Shown here one piece after another: positions 16,878 to 25,604 of a stretch of 50,965 nucleotides of DNA. This stretch comes from Lachnospiraceae bacterium (GTDB lineage Bacteria > Bacillota > Clostridia > Lachnospirales > Lachnospiraceae): positions 1 through 50,965 of the forward strand of contig JAFYDI010000115.1 of NCBI GenBank assembly GCA_017544835.1, given 5' to 3'. Positions within the stretch are counted from its first letter, which is position 1, and each line of letters opens with the position of its first letter. Below the pieces are notes generated by a model. It was not told the origin of the DNA. It worked only from the letters and a program-made list of their open reading frames with translations, and did not search any database. A program made the position numbers and the translations under genes.

Positions 16878-19300
16878 TAATCCAGTTTCATGATAAATTG
16901 AAGGATACGCTTAACGGGAGCTTCGAGGTCCTTTCTCTTAAGGAGGCCTTTCTCCATAGCCATCTTGACTCTGTCGGGGAAGCCTGTAGCCATCTTGACG
17001 TCTTCGCCTGCAAGGATTTCTTTGTAATGCTCGCTTCTGTTCCACCAGTCGGAGATAACGATGCCGTTGTAACCCCATTCACCGCGCAGGATGCCTGTAA
17101 TAAGATCGTAACACTCAGCTGCTCTGTAGCCGTTAATGGTGTTGTAAGCGGTCATGATGGACCAGGGGTCTGATTCCTTAACTGTTATTTCAAAGCCCTT
17201 TAAGTAAATCTCTCTTAATGCGCGCTCTGATACTCTTGAGTCGCAGTGCTTTCTGTTGGTTTCTTTGTTGTTGCATGCAAAGTGCTTGATACATGCGCTT
17301 ACGCCGTTAGACTGTACTCCGCGTACGACTGCTGCCGCAAGCTTACCCGAAAGAAGGGGGTCCTCCGAATAATATTCGAAGTTACGTCCGTTCATGGGGT
17401 TTCTGTGAATGTTAAGTGCGGGAGCAAGCCACATGCCAAGGTTGTTTTCTTTTAACTCCTGTCCTACTGCGTCGCCAAGCTCCTCCAAAAGAGCATCGTT
17501 CCATGTGGAAGCAAGAAGTGTAGCGCAGGGCCATGCCGTAGTATTGACGCCTGTTTCGGGAGCAAGACGCACGCCTGCAGGACCGTCGGCTGTCATGATG
17601 GAAGGAATGCCGTACTCGGGAAGATTGCCGATTCCCCAGGTATTGGCAACAACTGTGTTGGGCTGTCCGCCGAGAAGATGGATAAGCTCATCGTCTGAAA
17701 GCTGCTTAACAAATTCATCAAGGGTAATCTTGCCTTCAAATACTTCGATGAAAGGACGCTTACCGTTGAAAGGCTTGAAGAGACCATACTGGTCGCGGCC
17801 TCTTGATGCGGGCACGATACACTCTTCCGTACCGGGCTTCATCTTTTTGATGCCGCACTCGTCCATGTTGCGGTGTTTGCCCTTGGGAAGTTTTTCAAAG
17901 GTTCCGTCAGCCAAAAGTCTTTCTTTTAAATCTACGGGATTAAGCTTCTCACTTAACTGCTCGGTAACTGTATCCTTGGAAATCTTAACTGTGTAGTCAA
18001 GCTCAAGAGCCTCTCTTACGGAGCTGCCCACATAGAGCTTGTACTCGCCCTTCTCAAGCACCCACGCAGACTTTTCAATCTTGCCGAGGTCGTCGTAGGA
18101 AGCCATCTTATTAATGTCGATTTCAAAAGAAAGGGTCCTGGTCTCGCCGGGCTCAAGTTCTTTAGTCTTAGCGTATGCCAAAAGAACACGCGCGGGCTTA
18201 CCGATCTTACCCTGAGGCGCCTCAAAGTATACCTGAACAACTTCCTTACCGGGCATTTTACCGATATTGGTAACCTGCACGAAAAGATTAAGCTTGTTGT
18301 CGTCTTCCCAGACATCGCTGGTCTGAATGCTGAAATCGGTGTAGGAAAGACCGTAGCCGAAGGGATATACAACCTTCTTGTCAGCGCCGGGAACAGTCTC
18401 GAAGTATCTGTATCCTACAAATACATCATCTGTATAATCTACGTAATCAAAAGAATCATGGAAATGCTCGGTGGAAGGATAGTCGGTTAACTTCTCCGCA
18501 AATGTATCGGGAAGCTTACCTGAAGGATTGGCAAGTCCGCAAAGGATTCTTGCAGCCGCAAGTCCGCCTTCCATGCCACCCTGCCAAGCGAGGAGTGCCG
18601 CGCCGATTTTCTTATCCTTCTTAATCCATGTGGTGTCAACGATACCACCCACGTTAAGAAGTACCACAACCTTGTCAAAAGCACCTGTTACGGCCTTGAT
18701 AAGTCTCTTCTCGGCAGCCGACAGATAGAAGTCTCCGTCAGGGAACAATCTGCCTGAACGCTTGGGCATGGACTCGTAGTTCGGGTCTCCCTCGCCCCAG
18801 GGATTGTATTCGTTGTTGCATTCGATGTCGGAGCGGTCCCAGCCTTCACCTGAAAAACGACTGATGGAAATAACAGCCACTTCACTGACTGCTGCCGCAT
18901 CCTTTAATAAGTTCTCGGGAAGCTTAGGCTCCTCAAGCATACCGGGAGCGATACCTTTCTTGTACTGCTCTTCGACGTTAGCTTTGTAGAAAGAATTAAG
19001 AGGCTCGTAAGTCTCTGTAAGTCCTACTTCTTTAAGACCCTCATAAATATTACGAATGTACTTTGTAAATACGTCACCGCTTCCGCCGCCGCCTTTAACA
19101 TAGTCAAATGTTCCCTTGCCAAAAAGTGCAAGCTTGGTTCCTTTCCTAAGGGGAAGAAGGCTGTCTTCGTTCTTAAGAAGCACCATTCCTTCCTCGGCTG
19201 CTTTAAGTGATAATGCGATGTGCTCGTCCGAGCAGGTTACTCTTCCGCTTTCGTAAAGAGGAAGGTTAGGCTGATAAAGATGTCTGGCCCATTTTTTCAT
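16877..19300 (-). CDS. GH3 beta-glucosidase with inverted domain order
   Basis: Cytosolic glycoside hydrolase family 3 enzyme, 807 residues from the ATG at 19300. GGGAG lies 8 nt upstream; the open frame could reach a TTG at 19315, but that codon overlaps the ribosome site. The usual order is reversed: the (alpha/beta)6 GH3-C domain comes first (about 30-300, AAEEGMVLLKNEDSLLPL, GGGGSGDV), then a fibronectin-III-like domain (about 330-430). The TIM-barrel GH3-N domain is last, with nucleophile Asp near residue 749 in GIVISDWWN. I recall this order from BglA enzymes of Butyrivibrio and Ruminococcus albus. No signal peptide, so it acts on imported beta-glucosides. It lies 30 nt after galK. Confidence 0.95.
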   Translation of the reverse strand: MKKWARHLYQPNLPLYESGRVTCSDEHIALSLKAAEEGMVLLKNEDSLLPLRKGTKLALFGKGTFDYVKGGGGSGDVFTKYIRNIYEGLKEVGLTETYEPLNSFYKANVEEQYKKGIAPGMLEEPKLPENLLKDAAAVSEVAVISISRFSGEGWDRSDIECNNEYNPWGEGDPNYESMPKRSGRLFPDGDFYLSAAEKRLIKAVTGAFDKVVVLLNVGGIVDTTWIKKDKKIGAALLAWQGGMEGGLAAARILCGLANPSGKLPDTFAEKLTDYPSTEHFHDSFDYVDYTDDVFVGYRYFETVPGADKKVVYPFGYGLSYTDFSIQTSDVWEDDNKLNLFVQVTNIGKMPGKEVVQVYFEAPQGKIGKPARVLLAYAKTKELEPGETRTLSFEIDINKMASYDDLGKIEKSAWVLEKGEYKLYVGSSVREALELDYTVKISKDTVTEQLSEKLNPVDLKERLLADGTFEKLPKGKHRNMDECGIKKMKPGTEECIVPASRGRDQYGLFKPFNGKRPFIEVFEGKITLDEFVKQLSDDELIHLLGGQPNTVVANTWGIGNLPEYGIPSIMTADGPAGVRLAPETGVNTTAWPCATLLASTWNDALLEELGDAVGQELKENNLGMWLAPALNIHRNPMNGRNFEYYSEDPLLSGKLAAAVVRGVQSNGVSACIKHFACNNKETNRKHCDSRVSERALREIYLKGFEITVKESDPWSIMTAYNTINGYRAAECYDLITGILRGEWGYNGIVISDWWNRSEHYKEILAGEDVKMATGFPDRVKMAMEKGLLKRKDLEAPVKRILQFIMKLD

Positions 19301-19330
19301 ACTGTTTTCTCCCAATACTTTAAATAGTGT

Positions 19331-20497
19331 TTATAATTCATAAGGTCCGTCGCCGATTTCCACTACGTAGAACTCTGCGGTAAGACCTGTTTTTTCAGTG
19401 TATTCCTTGCCGACATTCTCGATAAAAGCATCGATGCACTCATTCTTAACGATTGATACGGTACATCCGCCGAAACCACCGCCGGTAATACGTGAGCCTA
19501 CCACTCCGGGCTGCTTCCATGCGGAATCTACCAAAACATCGATTTCCTTACAGGATACTTCGTAGTCGTCGCGAAGTGAAATGTGGCTCTGATTCATAAG
19601 CTCACCGAAATGCTTGATATCGCCTGCCGCAAGAGCCTTAACGGCTTCAATGGTACGCTGGTTCTCATATACTGCGTGCTTGGCGCGCTTCCTGCATACG
19701 GGGTCCTTAATTACGTCAGCGTGCTTGTCATACTCTTCGTTCGTAAGGTCACCAAGAGTCTTAATATCACAAACCGTCTGCAAATCTTTAAGCGCCGCCT
19801 CGCTTTCGTTTCTTCTGTCGTTATAAGCAGAGTCCACAAGATGGTGTTTAACCTTTGAATTGGTAATAACTATCTTGGCATCGGGCATCTTAACTGAGGC
19901 GTACTCATAATTAAGTGTTGCACAGTCAAGGAAGATTGCGTGGTCCTTCTTACCCATTGCCGATGCGAACTGATCCATGATACCGCAATTCATACCGTTA
20001 AACTTATTCTCCGAAAACTGTCCGATAAGTGCAAGGTCAACGTTAGATATGTCGAATCCGTAAAGACTTCTCAATGTAAACCCTGTAAGCACCTCAATAG
20101 ATGCCGATGAAGAAAGTCCCGAACTGTTGGGGATATTTCCGTTAAATAAAATATCGAAACCATGATTAAGTTTCATTCCCTTCTCAGCAAATGCCCAGAT
20201 GACTCCCGCGGGATACGCTGCCCACCTTAACTCTTTGGACGGCTTAAGCTCGTTATTTAAGTCGATACTTATTACTCCGCTCGTTGGAATGTTCATGGAG
20301 TAGAAATTTACTACCATGTCCTTTCTTTCTCTGACTGCGGCATATGTACCGATAGTCAGCGCGCAGGGAAATACGTGACCGCCGTTATAGTCGGTGTGCT
20401 CACCTATAAGATTTACTCTGCCGGGGGCAAAGAAAAATCTAAGTCCCTCGGAAGTCCCGTAAACTTTGGCGAATTCTTGTGTTAATGTCTGTTTCAT
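19331..20497 (-). CDS. galK: Galactokinase
   Basis: GHMP kinase of 388 residues that phosphorylates alpha-D-galactose to galactose-1-phosphate, the first step of the Leloir pathway. The galactokinase signature GRVNLIGEHTDYNGG is near the N-terminus. The ATP-binding GHMP motif is SSGLSSSASIEV, the catalytic-base region is NCGIMDQFASAMG, and the C-terminal motif is ITGGGFGGCTVSI. Length is normal. galT and galE are not in the window. It lies 24 nt after the hybrid kinase gene and 30 nt before the beta-glucosidase gene, so a catabolic operon for galactosides and beta-glucosides under local kinase signalling is plausible. Confidence 0.96.
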   Translation of the reverse strand: MKQTLTQEFAKVYGTSEGLRFFFAPGRVNLIGEHTDYNGGHVFPCALTIGTYAAVRERKDMVVNFYSMNIPTSGVISIDLNNELKPSKELRWAAYPAGVIWAFAEKGMKLNHGFDILFNGNIPNSSGLSSSASIEVLTGFTLRSLYGFDISNVDLALIGQFSENKFNGMNCGIMDQFASAMGKKDHAIFLDCATLNYEYASVKMPDAKIVITNSKVKHHLVDSAYNDRRNESEAALKDLQTVCDIKTLGDLTNEEYDKHADVIKDPVCRKRAKHAVYENQRTIEAVKALAAGDIKHFGELMNQSHISLRDDYEVSCKEIDVLVDSAWKQPGVVGSRITGGGFGGCTVSIVKNECIDAFIENVGKEYTEKTGLTAEFYVVEIGDGPYEL

Positions 20498-20521
20498 AAC
20501 CTACTCTTCTTCTCCTTAATC

Positions 20522-22678
20522 TCAAAGCATCGCAAGCATCTCAACCGCTGCCTGTCTGGTGCCTTCATAATCTATATCTTCAATTCGCTCCTGCATCTTC
20601 TCGTAGACAGACTCAAGTCTCTCATCAAAGTTGTAGATGCTTATGGCAGAAATAATGTCCCTCGCTCCGTCATAGTCAAAATCGTCGGCCGCATAGAAGA
20701 GACTTCGCATGGACTGGCGGACTGCCTCCCTGTCCACCGGTTTTCTTTTGACTATAGTTGCTTCTTCCTTGTTGTTAAAGGACTTCAAGTCTACGATAAT
20801 CTTGTCAATCTCTTCATTGAGCGACGGAAGCTTTTCGTGAATGGCCGCCATATCTCTCTTGTGTCCGAGTCTTTCAAGCTCTAAGGACTTCTCGCTTAAA
20901 GAAAGCGCGCCAAGCATCTTGGAAGTTGACTTAAGAGAGTGAACTTCTATCGTAAATCTGCCCACATCTTCTATTTCCGCAAGCTTATTGATGGTGTCTT
21001 TCTTGTCCTGTAAGGATGCCGAAAAATCTTTAAGAAGGGAATTGTACATATCCATGTTGCCGTTGGTATATGTAAGTCCTGTCGTAACGTCAATGTATTT
21101 GAAGCCGCCGAACTTATTGGTCGGTTGTGAGGATTCCTGCGTATATTCTACAGTCGTAACCGTAACCTTCTCGGGCGGAAGCCATTTCTTAAGACATGCT
21201 TCCAAAAGCGCGGTTTCAACAGGCTTTGGAAGAAAATCGTTCATGCCCGCACTCTTAAAGAGCGCCTCGACACCCTCAATGGTATTGGCAGAAAGGGCAA
21301 TAATCGGCACGCTCCTGTGGTATGAATCGTCGTATCCGCGAATAGCTTTCGTGGCTTCGACTCCGTCCATGCCCGGCATCATATGGTCCATAAAAATAAT
21401 ATCATACTTAGTCTTATTAATCAGTCTGATAGCGTCTGTACCCGAACCGGCAGTATCCGTCGCAAGTCCGTAAGGCTTCAGGAGTCCCTGAGAAACCTTA
21501 AGGTTAATGTCATTATCATCAACAATAAGCGCGCGTGCACCTGTAATGTTAATGGTCTCGCGAGTCTCTGTCTTACTTAATTCGCCCGTGATGCCTTCGC
21601 CGTTAAATACATCGGCTATGCCTTTGTACCAGACGGGCTTCTTAACATACAAGGTGTTCCTGTCGTATACGACTTCCTTGGTGGAATCAATAAAATCTAC
21701 AAAAGTAATGCCCAAATCTCTTAACTCAGAAACGTCCTTAATCTGGATAAACTTACTGTGTTCAAGGAAAAGGTGCGTAAAAGTCTTCTTACCGCTTTCC
21801 ACGAATATTTCGCCGATGTTGGTAAGAGAAACATGGCTCACACCAAGCTTATCAAGAAGGCTTGCCACAATCGCTTCTTCGCCCTTGTCCGGAATATAGA
21901 GTGCAACGTGTTTATCCTCAGGGTTCTTAATCTTACACGCTTCATCCGCACATAAAATCGGCAGTGAAAGGGTAAAAGAAAAACTTGTGCCCACTCCTTC
22001 CTTGGACTCTACAATAATGCGTCCGTCCATACGCTCCACAAGCGCTTTGCCGATGGTAAGGCCGATTCCCAGACCGCCCTCGTCACGGGATGCGGTATTA
22101 TTCTCCTGCTCGTAAGGAAGGAATATTCTGTTGATGATATCTTCGGACATTCCTTTACCCGTATCGGACACTATAAAGGTCACCTTGCAGGTTTCTTCAT
22201 CGGCTTTGCCTGATATGGACAAAGTGATGCTTCCCTCCTTGGTAAACTTATCTGCGTTAGAAAGAAGATGCACCAGCACCTGCTTAATACGCGTGGCATC
22301 TCCCTTTAAAATAGCGGGTAGACTCGGGTCTGCGTCCACCAGAAAATGAACGTTCTTATCACCGATGTTTATCCTCGCAATTGAGGTTACCTCGTTAATC
22401 AGATCATTAATCTCGAAAGGCGTATTGTTGATGGTAATGTTACCGTCAAGCATACTCTCATAGTCTAAGATGCTGTTAATGGTCATAAGAAGGTTTCTGG
22501 TAGCGGTCTGCATATCGCTTAAGTGCTCGCGCTCTTCAGGGTCCTTGACCTGGCTTAATAGCATATTGGCTATTCCCATGATGGCGTTCATGGGCGTACG
22601 TATTTCGTGGCTCATATTGGCCATGTAAAGTCTTCTGTTATCCTGGTTAAACTCCGATTTCTTTCCTCGTTTAAACAT
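20522..22678 (-). CDS. Sensorless cytosolic hybrid histidine kinase (HisKA-HATPase-REC-HPt)
   Basis: 718 residues. The protein begins almost directly with the phosphorylatable helix: H24 in MANMSHEIRTPMNAIMG, with no membrane segment, PAS or GAF domain ahead. The HATPase domain follows (about 130-245; DTGKGMS, GGLGIGLTIG). Next comes a degenerate receiver-like region (about 255-370), then a proper receiver with D431 in FMDHMMPGMDG, and a C-terminal HPt domain with H580 in EVHSLKSTSKMLGA. All phosphorelay steps up to HPt are therefore in one chain, but the output regulator is not in the window. Input must come from a partner; the DUF4003-like gene 38 nt upstream and galK 24 nt downstream are in the same operon. 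Confidence 0.93.
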   Translation of the reverse strand: MFKRGKKSEFNQDNRRLYMANMSHEIRTPMNAIMGIANMLLSQVKDPEEREHLSDMQTATRNLLMTINSILDYESMLDGNITINNTPFEINDLINEVTSIARINIGDKNVHFLVDADPSLPAILKGDATRIKQVLVHLLSNADKFTKEGSITLSISGKADEETCKVTFIVSDTGKGMSEDIINRIFLPYEQENNTASRDEGGLGIGLTIGKALVERMDGRIIVESKEGVGTSFSFTLSLPILCADEACKIKNPEDKHVALYIPDKGEEAIVASLLDKLGVSHVSLTNIGEIFVESGKKTFTHLFLEHSKFIQIKDVSELRDLGITFVDFIDSTKEVVYDRNTLYVKKPVWYKGIADVFNGEGITGELSKTETRETINITGARALIVDDNDINLKVSQGLLKPYGLATDTAGSGTDAIRLINKTKYDIIFMDHMMPGMDGVEATKAIRGYDDSYHRSVPIIALSANTIEGVEALFKSAGMNDFLPKPVETALLEACLKKWLPPEKVTVTTVEYTQESSQPTNKFGGFKYIDVTTGLTYTNGNMDMYNSLLKDFSASLQDKKDTINKLAEIEDVGRFTIEVHSLKSTSKMLGALSLSEKSLELERLGHKRDMAAIHEKLPSLNEEIDKIIVDLKSFNNKEEATIVKRKPVDREAVRQSMRSLFYAADDFDYDGARDIISAISIYNFDERLESVYEKMQERIEDIDYEGTRQAAVEMLAML

Positions 22679-22716
22679 AGAGATACCTTCCTTTACTTGT
22701 AGTCCCCCGAAATGTA

Positions 22717-23730
22717 CTACTTGTCAGACGATGATGAAATATGTATGTTATTGGATGCGGAAGTAATTGCATAGGACATGCATGCCACCACAATAAGATG
22801 CTGAGTGAACATGGTGCTCACAATGCCGTTAACCGCAGATGCTTCTATATTGGTCTTATTCTCCTCCGAATAAGCAACCGTAACAATTGCCGCAGCAATA
22901 AGGTTTCTAAACTGTCTTCCGACTCCGAAGTTACCGAGTCCTCTTACCGATTTAAGAGCGTCGCTTACCTCTCTTACGTCGCTTATGTAGCTCTGAAGGT
23001 CTTCGCGCTTAATAACCATAGCTATGGTCGCCAGTGTACCAAGCGATCTGTCGCCAAAAGAAATCCTTGCTTTTTTAAGAACCTTTTCGACTTCGATGGT
23101 CTTATCGCATCTCTCCTCGGCAGTGCCGGCAAAGAGGCTTAGAACACAGGCTACTGTCTGAGCGTTATTGTTGACAATGAATTTCTTTTTCAAAATGTCA
23201 AAGCAGGCTTCGCTGTCAGCTACTATGTCATCAACACTCTTATCTGTAAGTGCCATGAGAGTACATCCAACGATGTCCTCGTAAGAAGTCAGGAAAGGAT
23301 GTTTCTTCCTGAGTCCCTTATAAACGGCATTGACCTTCTCAATGACTTGCTCGTAATGAACGTTCTGAACAGATTTATAAATAATTGATGCGGGTACTCC
23401 GAAAAAATCCGAACCTGAGCAAATCTTTCTTAAAGAAGCATAGAGTTCGTTAATCTTCTGCGCCGCATAGTCGGGATCGGTGCTCTCCGCTACGGCTGCT
23501 GCCGCAACTTCCTTGGCCAGAGTTCCCTTGATGTTTACCAAACCTGCGGAGTGTCTGCTTATGAGTTTTTTGGCTTCTTTAAGCCTCTCCTCGTCGATGG
23601 GTACGGTACTTCCAAGAAGCGATGCCGCATATGATGAAGCAGCGTAGTTGCCGTCAAGTTTGTAGACCTTTTTGGCCGTGTTAAAATCGTCGATGAACCT
23701 TTTTGTTAACCTGCTAAGTGTTGCATTCAT
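22717..23730 (-). CDS. DUF4003-like protein
   Basis: 337 residues, apparently all alpha-helical, cytosolic apart from a moderately hydrophobic C-terminal stretch. It resembles the DUF4003 family of Firmicutes, for which I know no established function. Sequence landmarks are YAASSYAASLLG, a repeated ASLL/VLSLFAG theme spaced through the protein, and a Ser-rich tail (HISSSSDK). It opens the six-gene minus-strand run and precedes the hybrid kinase by 38 nt, so a regulatory or sensory partnership with that kinase is a reasonable guess. A tiny ATG-initiated frame of six codons occurs in its leader, but nothing shows it is translated. Confidence 0.75.
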   Translation of the reverse strand: MNATLSRLTKRFIDDFNTAKKVYKLDGNYAASSYAASLLGSTVPIDEERLKEAKKLISRHSAGLVNIKGTLAKEVAAAAVAESTDPDYAAQKINELYASLRKICSGSDFFGVPASIIYKSVQNVHYEQVIEKVNAVYKGLRKKHPFLTSYEDIVGCTLMALTDKSVDDIVADSEACFDILKKKFIVNNNAQTVACVLSLFAGTAEERCDKTIEVEKVLKKARISFGDRSLGTLATIAMVIKREDLQSYISDVREVSDALKSVRGLGNFGVGRQFRNLIAAAIVTVAYSEENKTNIEASAVNGIVSTMFTQHLIVVACMSYAITSASNNIHISSSSDK

Positions 23731-23778
23731 ACTTAATACCCTGTACCTTTCATTTTCTCATATTCCCCTTACAATTTT

Positions 23779-23807
23779 ATTATAGAGGCATGCTATTTAC
23801 AACTAAA
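23779..23807 (-). promoter_or_regulatory. Promoter of the DUF4003/kinase/galK operon
   Basis: On the minus strand TTTAGT (23802-23807) and a perfect TATAAT (23779-23784) are spaced by 17 nt, about 49 nt before the start at 23730. The -35 box is only fair. No clear catabolite-repression (cre) site was seen by eye. Confidence 0.55.
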
Positions 23808-23819
23808 AAAGCATCTCTC

Positions 23820-23848
23820 TTGTGTGTCTTCAGGGCATGAGATAAAAT
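23820..23848 (+). promoter_or_regulatory. Promoter of the GT-C glycosyltransferase gene
   Basis: TTGTGT (23820-23825) and TAAAAT (23843-23848) with a 17-nt spacer, about 42 nt before the ATG at 23891. It diverges from the DUF4003 operon promoter. Confidence 0.5.
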
Positions 23849-23890
23849 AAAAGCATAGCATTTCGCAATCAAAGGGACGGAAGTATTATC

Positions 23891-25414
23891 ATGCAATCAA
23901 ATCAGGAGATTTCCGCATCAAAACAGGCTGCCGGAAAGGTCAGTCTTGTAAATATTGTTTCTGCATTGTTTCTTTTTCTGATAATTGTACTTAATGTATT
24001 CTGTGCGGAAAAAGGTTCTTTTTTTCATAAGCGTGTGTTTTTATTACCCAATTGGGCATTGTTGCTGATTGGGCTTGTGTTTGTTGCTCTGTATTTTGCT
24101 CTGTGCCGGGCTTTGCAGGGTACAAAATTTGGCAAATCGGCGGCTGATATTTCGGCTCGACCGATGACAATACGAATTATACTGCTTGTCGTGTTTGTGC
24201 TTCAGTTAGCCGCATGCTACGGGGCATATTTCGAGACCGGCTGGGACGTTAAGATGCTACTTGATAATGCCCGGATTTATGCAGGAAGCGGAACTCTTGC
24301 AAGTGCCGATTATTTCTCATGGTACCCCAACAATCTGTTTTTACTTAAGATTTATGCATCTATGTTCAAATTGTTCGGGGGCGCGGCCGGTATATATGTG
24401 ATTTTATTGATAAATGCCTTGTCAAACAGTCTAAGCGGATTGTGCCTGTTTCGTGTGTTACGAAAACTATTCGATGTTAAGCGCGCGTGGCTGGGATTCG
24501 TCTTCTGGCTGGTGCTTGTCGGAACAAGCCCGTGGTTGCTCGTACCGTATTCAGATTCCGTTGCTCTGTTTATTCCTGTTCTGATTTTTGACTTATGGCT
24601 GCAGGCACGTGAGGCTTCGTTTGGCAAAAGAATGTTTTTGTACGTCGCTGTCGCTTTACTTGCTGCTTTGTCCTATCGCATTAAGCCGCAGGCGTTCATT
24701 GTTGTAATTGCACTAATTTTGTTACAGATAAAGTCGTTGTTTAAACCCGGAAAAGTTTCGGAAAAGGCGTTATTTGTATCTGTCCCGTGTATAGTATTAG
24801 CGGTTTTTCTGGCCCTTACCGGGATGTGGGCGAAGAGTTCTTTAAACCTTACGAAGGAAAGTCACTTCTCTATGGCACACTTCCTGATGATGGGTGCCAA
24901 TTATGACACCAACGGAACCTACAGCGAAGAAGATGTGAATTATTCCTCTTCTTACGCCACAGTTAAAGAACGCAGCCGTGCCGACCTTCTTCTTACTCAA
25001 GAAAGATACGCGGACATGAGCTTAAATGTGTTCAATCACTTAAAAAACAAGTTACTCGTGAACTTCCATGACGGAACCTTCGCCTGGGAAAAAGAAGGAA
25101 ACTTCTACACCACCATCTATCCCGGCAAGCTTCCCGTAATTTCAAATGTTGCCGCTTCAGTGTCGTACGGCGGGGGCGAAGCTCAAAAAGCCTCCGAATG
25201 CATCCGCCAATGCTTCTGGCTTACTCTGCTCATCATGGCAGTATTAAGCGGATTAACTTGCCGTAACAAAGAGCTCTCGACAATCTTCCTGACCATCCTC
25301 GGGCTGATTGTATTCCTGCTACTGTTCGAGGCACGAGCCCGGTACCTGTATTCCAATGTGCCGCTGTTTATAGTTGTCGCGCTGAGCTTTCAACTGCCGA
25401 AAAAGAATAAATAA
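23891..25414 (+). CDS. GT-C type polytopic membrane glycosyltransferase (GT39-like)
   Basis: 507-residue integral membrane protein with about 10-11 hydrophobic segments. The first large outward loop has the acidic motif FETGWDVKMLLDNARIYAG, the position where GT-C enzymes keep their catalytic Asp. A later soluble loop (about 330-430, HFSMAHFLMMGANYDTNGTY) precedes the last helices. This suits a polyprenyl-phosphate-sugar dependent transferase for cell-wall or surface polymers. The specific product is unknown. Start is the ATG after GGGACGG. Codon choice changes within the gene: up to about 24830 it is T/G-rich with many TTT, TTG and GTG codons, after that C-richer like its neighbours. It ends at a strong bidirectional terminator. 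Confidence 0.8.
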   Translation: MQSNQEISASKQAAGKVSLVNIVSALFLFLIIVLNVFCAEKGSFFHKRVFLLPNWALLLIGLVFVALYFALCRALQGTKFGKSAADISARPMTIRIILLVVFVLQLAACYGAYFETGWDVKMLLDNARIYAGSGTLASADYFSWYPNNLFLLKIYASMFKLFGGAAGIYVILLINALSNSLSGLCLFRVLRKLFDVKRAWLGFVFWLVLVGTSPWLLVPYSDSVALFIPVLIFDLWLQAREASFGKRMFLYVAVALLAALSYRIKPQAFIVVIALILLQIKSLFKPGKVSEKALFVSVPCIVLAVFLALTGMWAKSSLNLTKESHFSMAHFLMMGANYDTNGTYSEEDVNYSSSYATVKERSRADLLLTQERYADMSLNVFNHLKNKLLVNFHDGTFAWEKEGNFYTTIYPGKLPVISNVAASVSYGGGEAQKASECIRQCFWLTLLIMAVLSGLTCRNKELSTIFLTILGLIVFLLLFEARARYLYSNVPLFIVVALSFQLPKKNK

Positions 25415-25419
25415 CATCA

Positions 25420-25449
25420 AAAAAGGAAATGGTTAACCATTTCCTTTTT
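25420..25449. terminator. Bidirectional terminator (perfect palindrome)
   Basis: A perfect 15+15 palindrome centred at 25434/25435 contains GGAAATGG and CCATTTCC. Five A and five T residues flank it, giving U-tracts for both strands. It ends the glycosyltransferase transcript (+) and the tRNA-Gly transcript (-). Confidence 0.9.
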
Positions 25450-25463
25450 AAGTGCATGCAAAA

Positions 25464-25534
25464 AGCGGGTGATGGGAATCGAACCCACGTATCCAGCTTG
25501 GAAGGCTGGTGTTCTACCATTGAACTACACCCGC
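25464..25534 (-). tRNA. tRNA-Gly(UCC)
   Basis: A 71-nt cloverleaf folds by eye. The acceptor stem is GCGGGTG/CACCCGC, the D stem GTTC/GAAC, the anticodon stem CCAGC/GCTGG with loop CTTCCAA (anticodon TCC), and the T stem GTGGG/CCCAT with loop TTCGATT. The discriminator base is T, as expected for glycine tRNA. CCA is not encoded, so the tail must be added by the nucleotidyltransferase, which is also in this window. It is monocistronic with its own promoter immediately upstream and a palindromic terminator 14 nt downstream. Confidence 0.98.
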
Positions 25535-25539
25535 GTAAA

Positions 25540-25571
25540 AATATGGCTTGTATCTCACAACAAGCCATATT
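25540..25571 (-). terminator. Hairpin insulating the tRNA from ABC-F read-through
   Basis: Perfect 12-bp stem: AATATGGCTTGT (25540-25551) against ACAAGCCATATT (25560-25571), with 8-nt loop. On the minus strand it runs into TTTTT before the tRNA 5' end. Its promoter-proximal arm overlaps the -10 box of the tRNA promoter, so only transcripts arriving from the ABC-F gene contain the whole hairpin. Confidence 0.7.
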
Positions 25572-25597
25572 CTATAATAGTTATAAGTGTTTGTCAA
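25569..25597 (-). promoter_or_regulatory. Consensus promoter of tRNA-Gly
   Basis: Minus-strand TTGACA (25592-25597), 17-nt spacer, TAGAAT (25569-25574). Predicted start is near 25562, about 28 nt before the mature tRNA. The -35 box begins only 8 nt after the stop codon of the ABC-F gene. Confidence 0.85.
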
Positions 25598-25604
25598 TTC
25601 GTTT

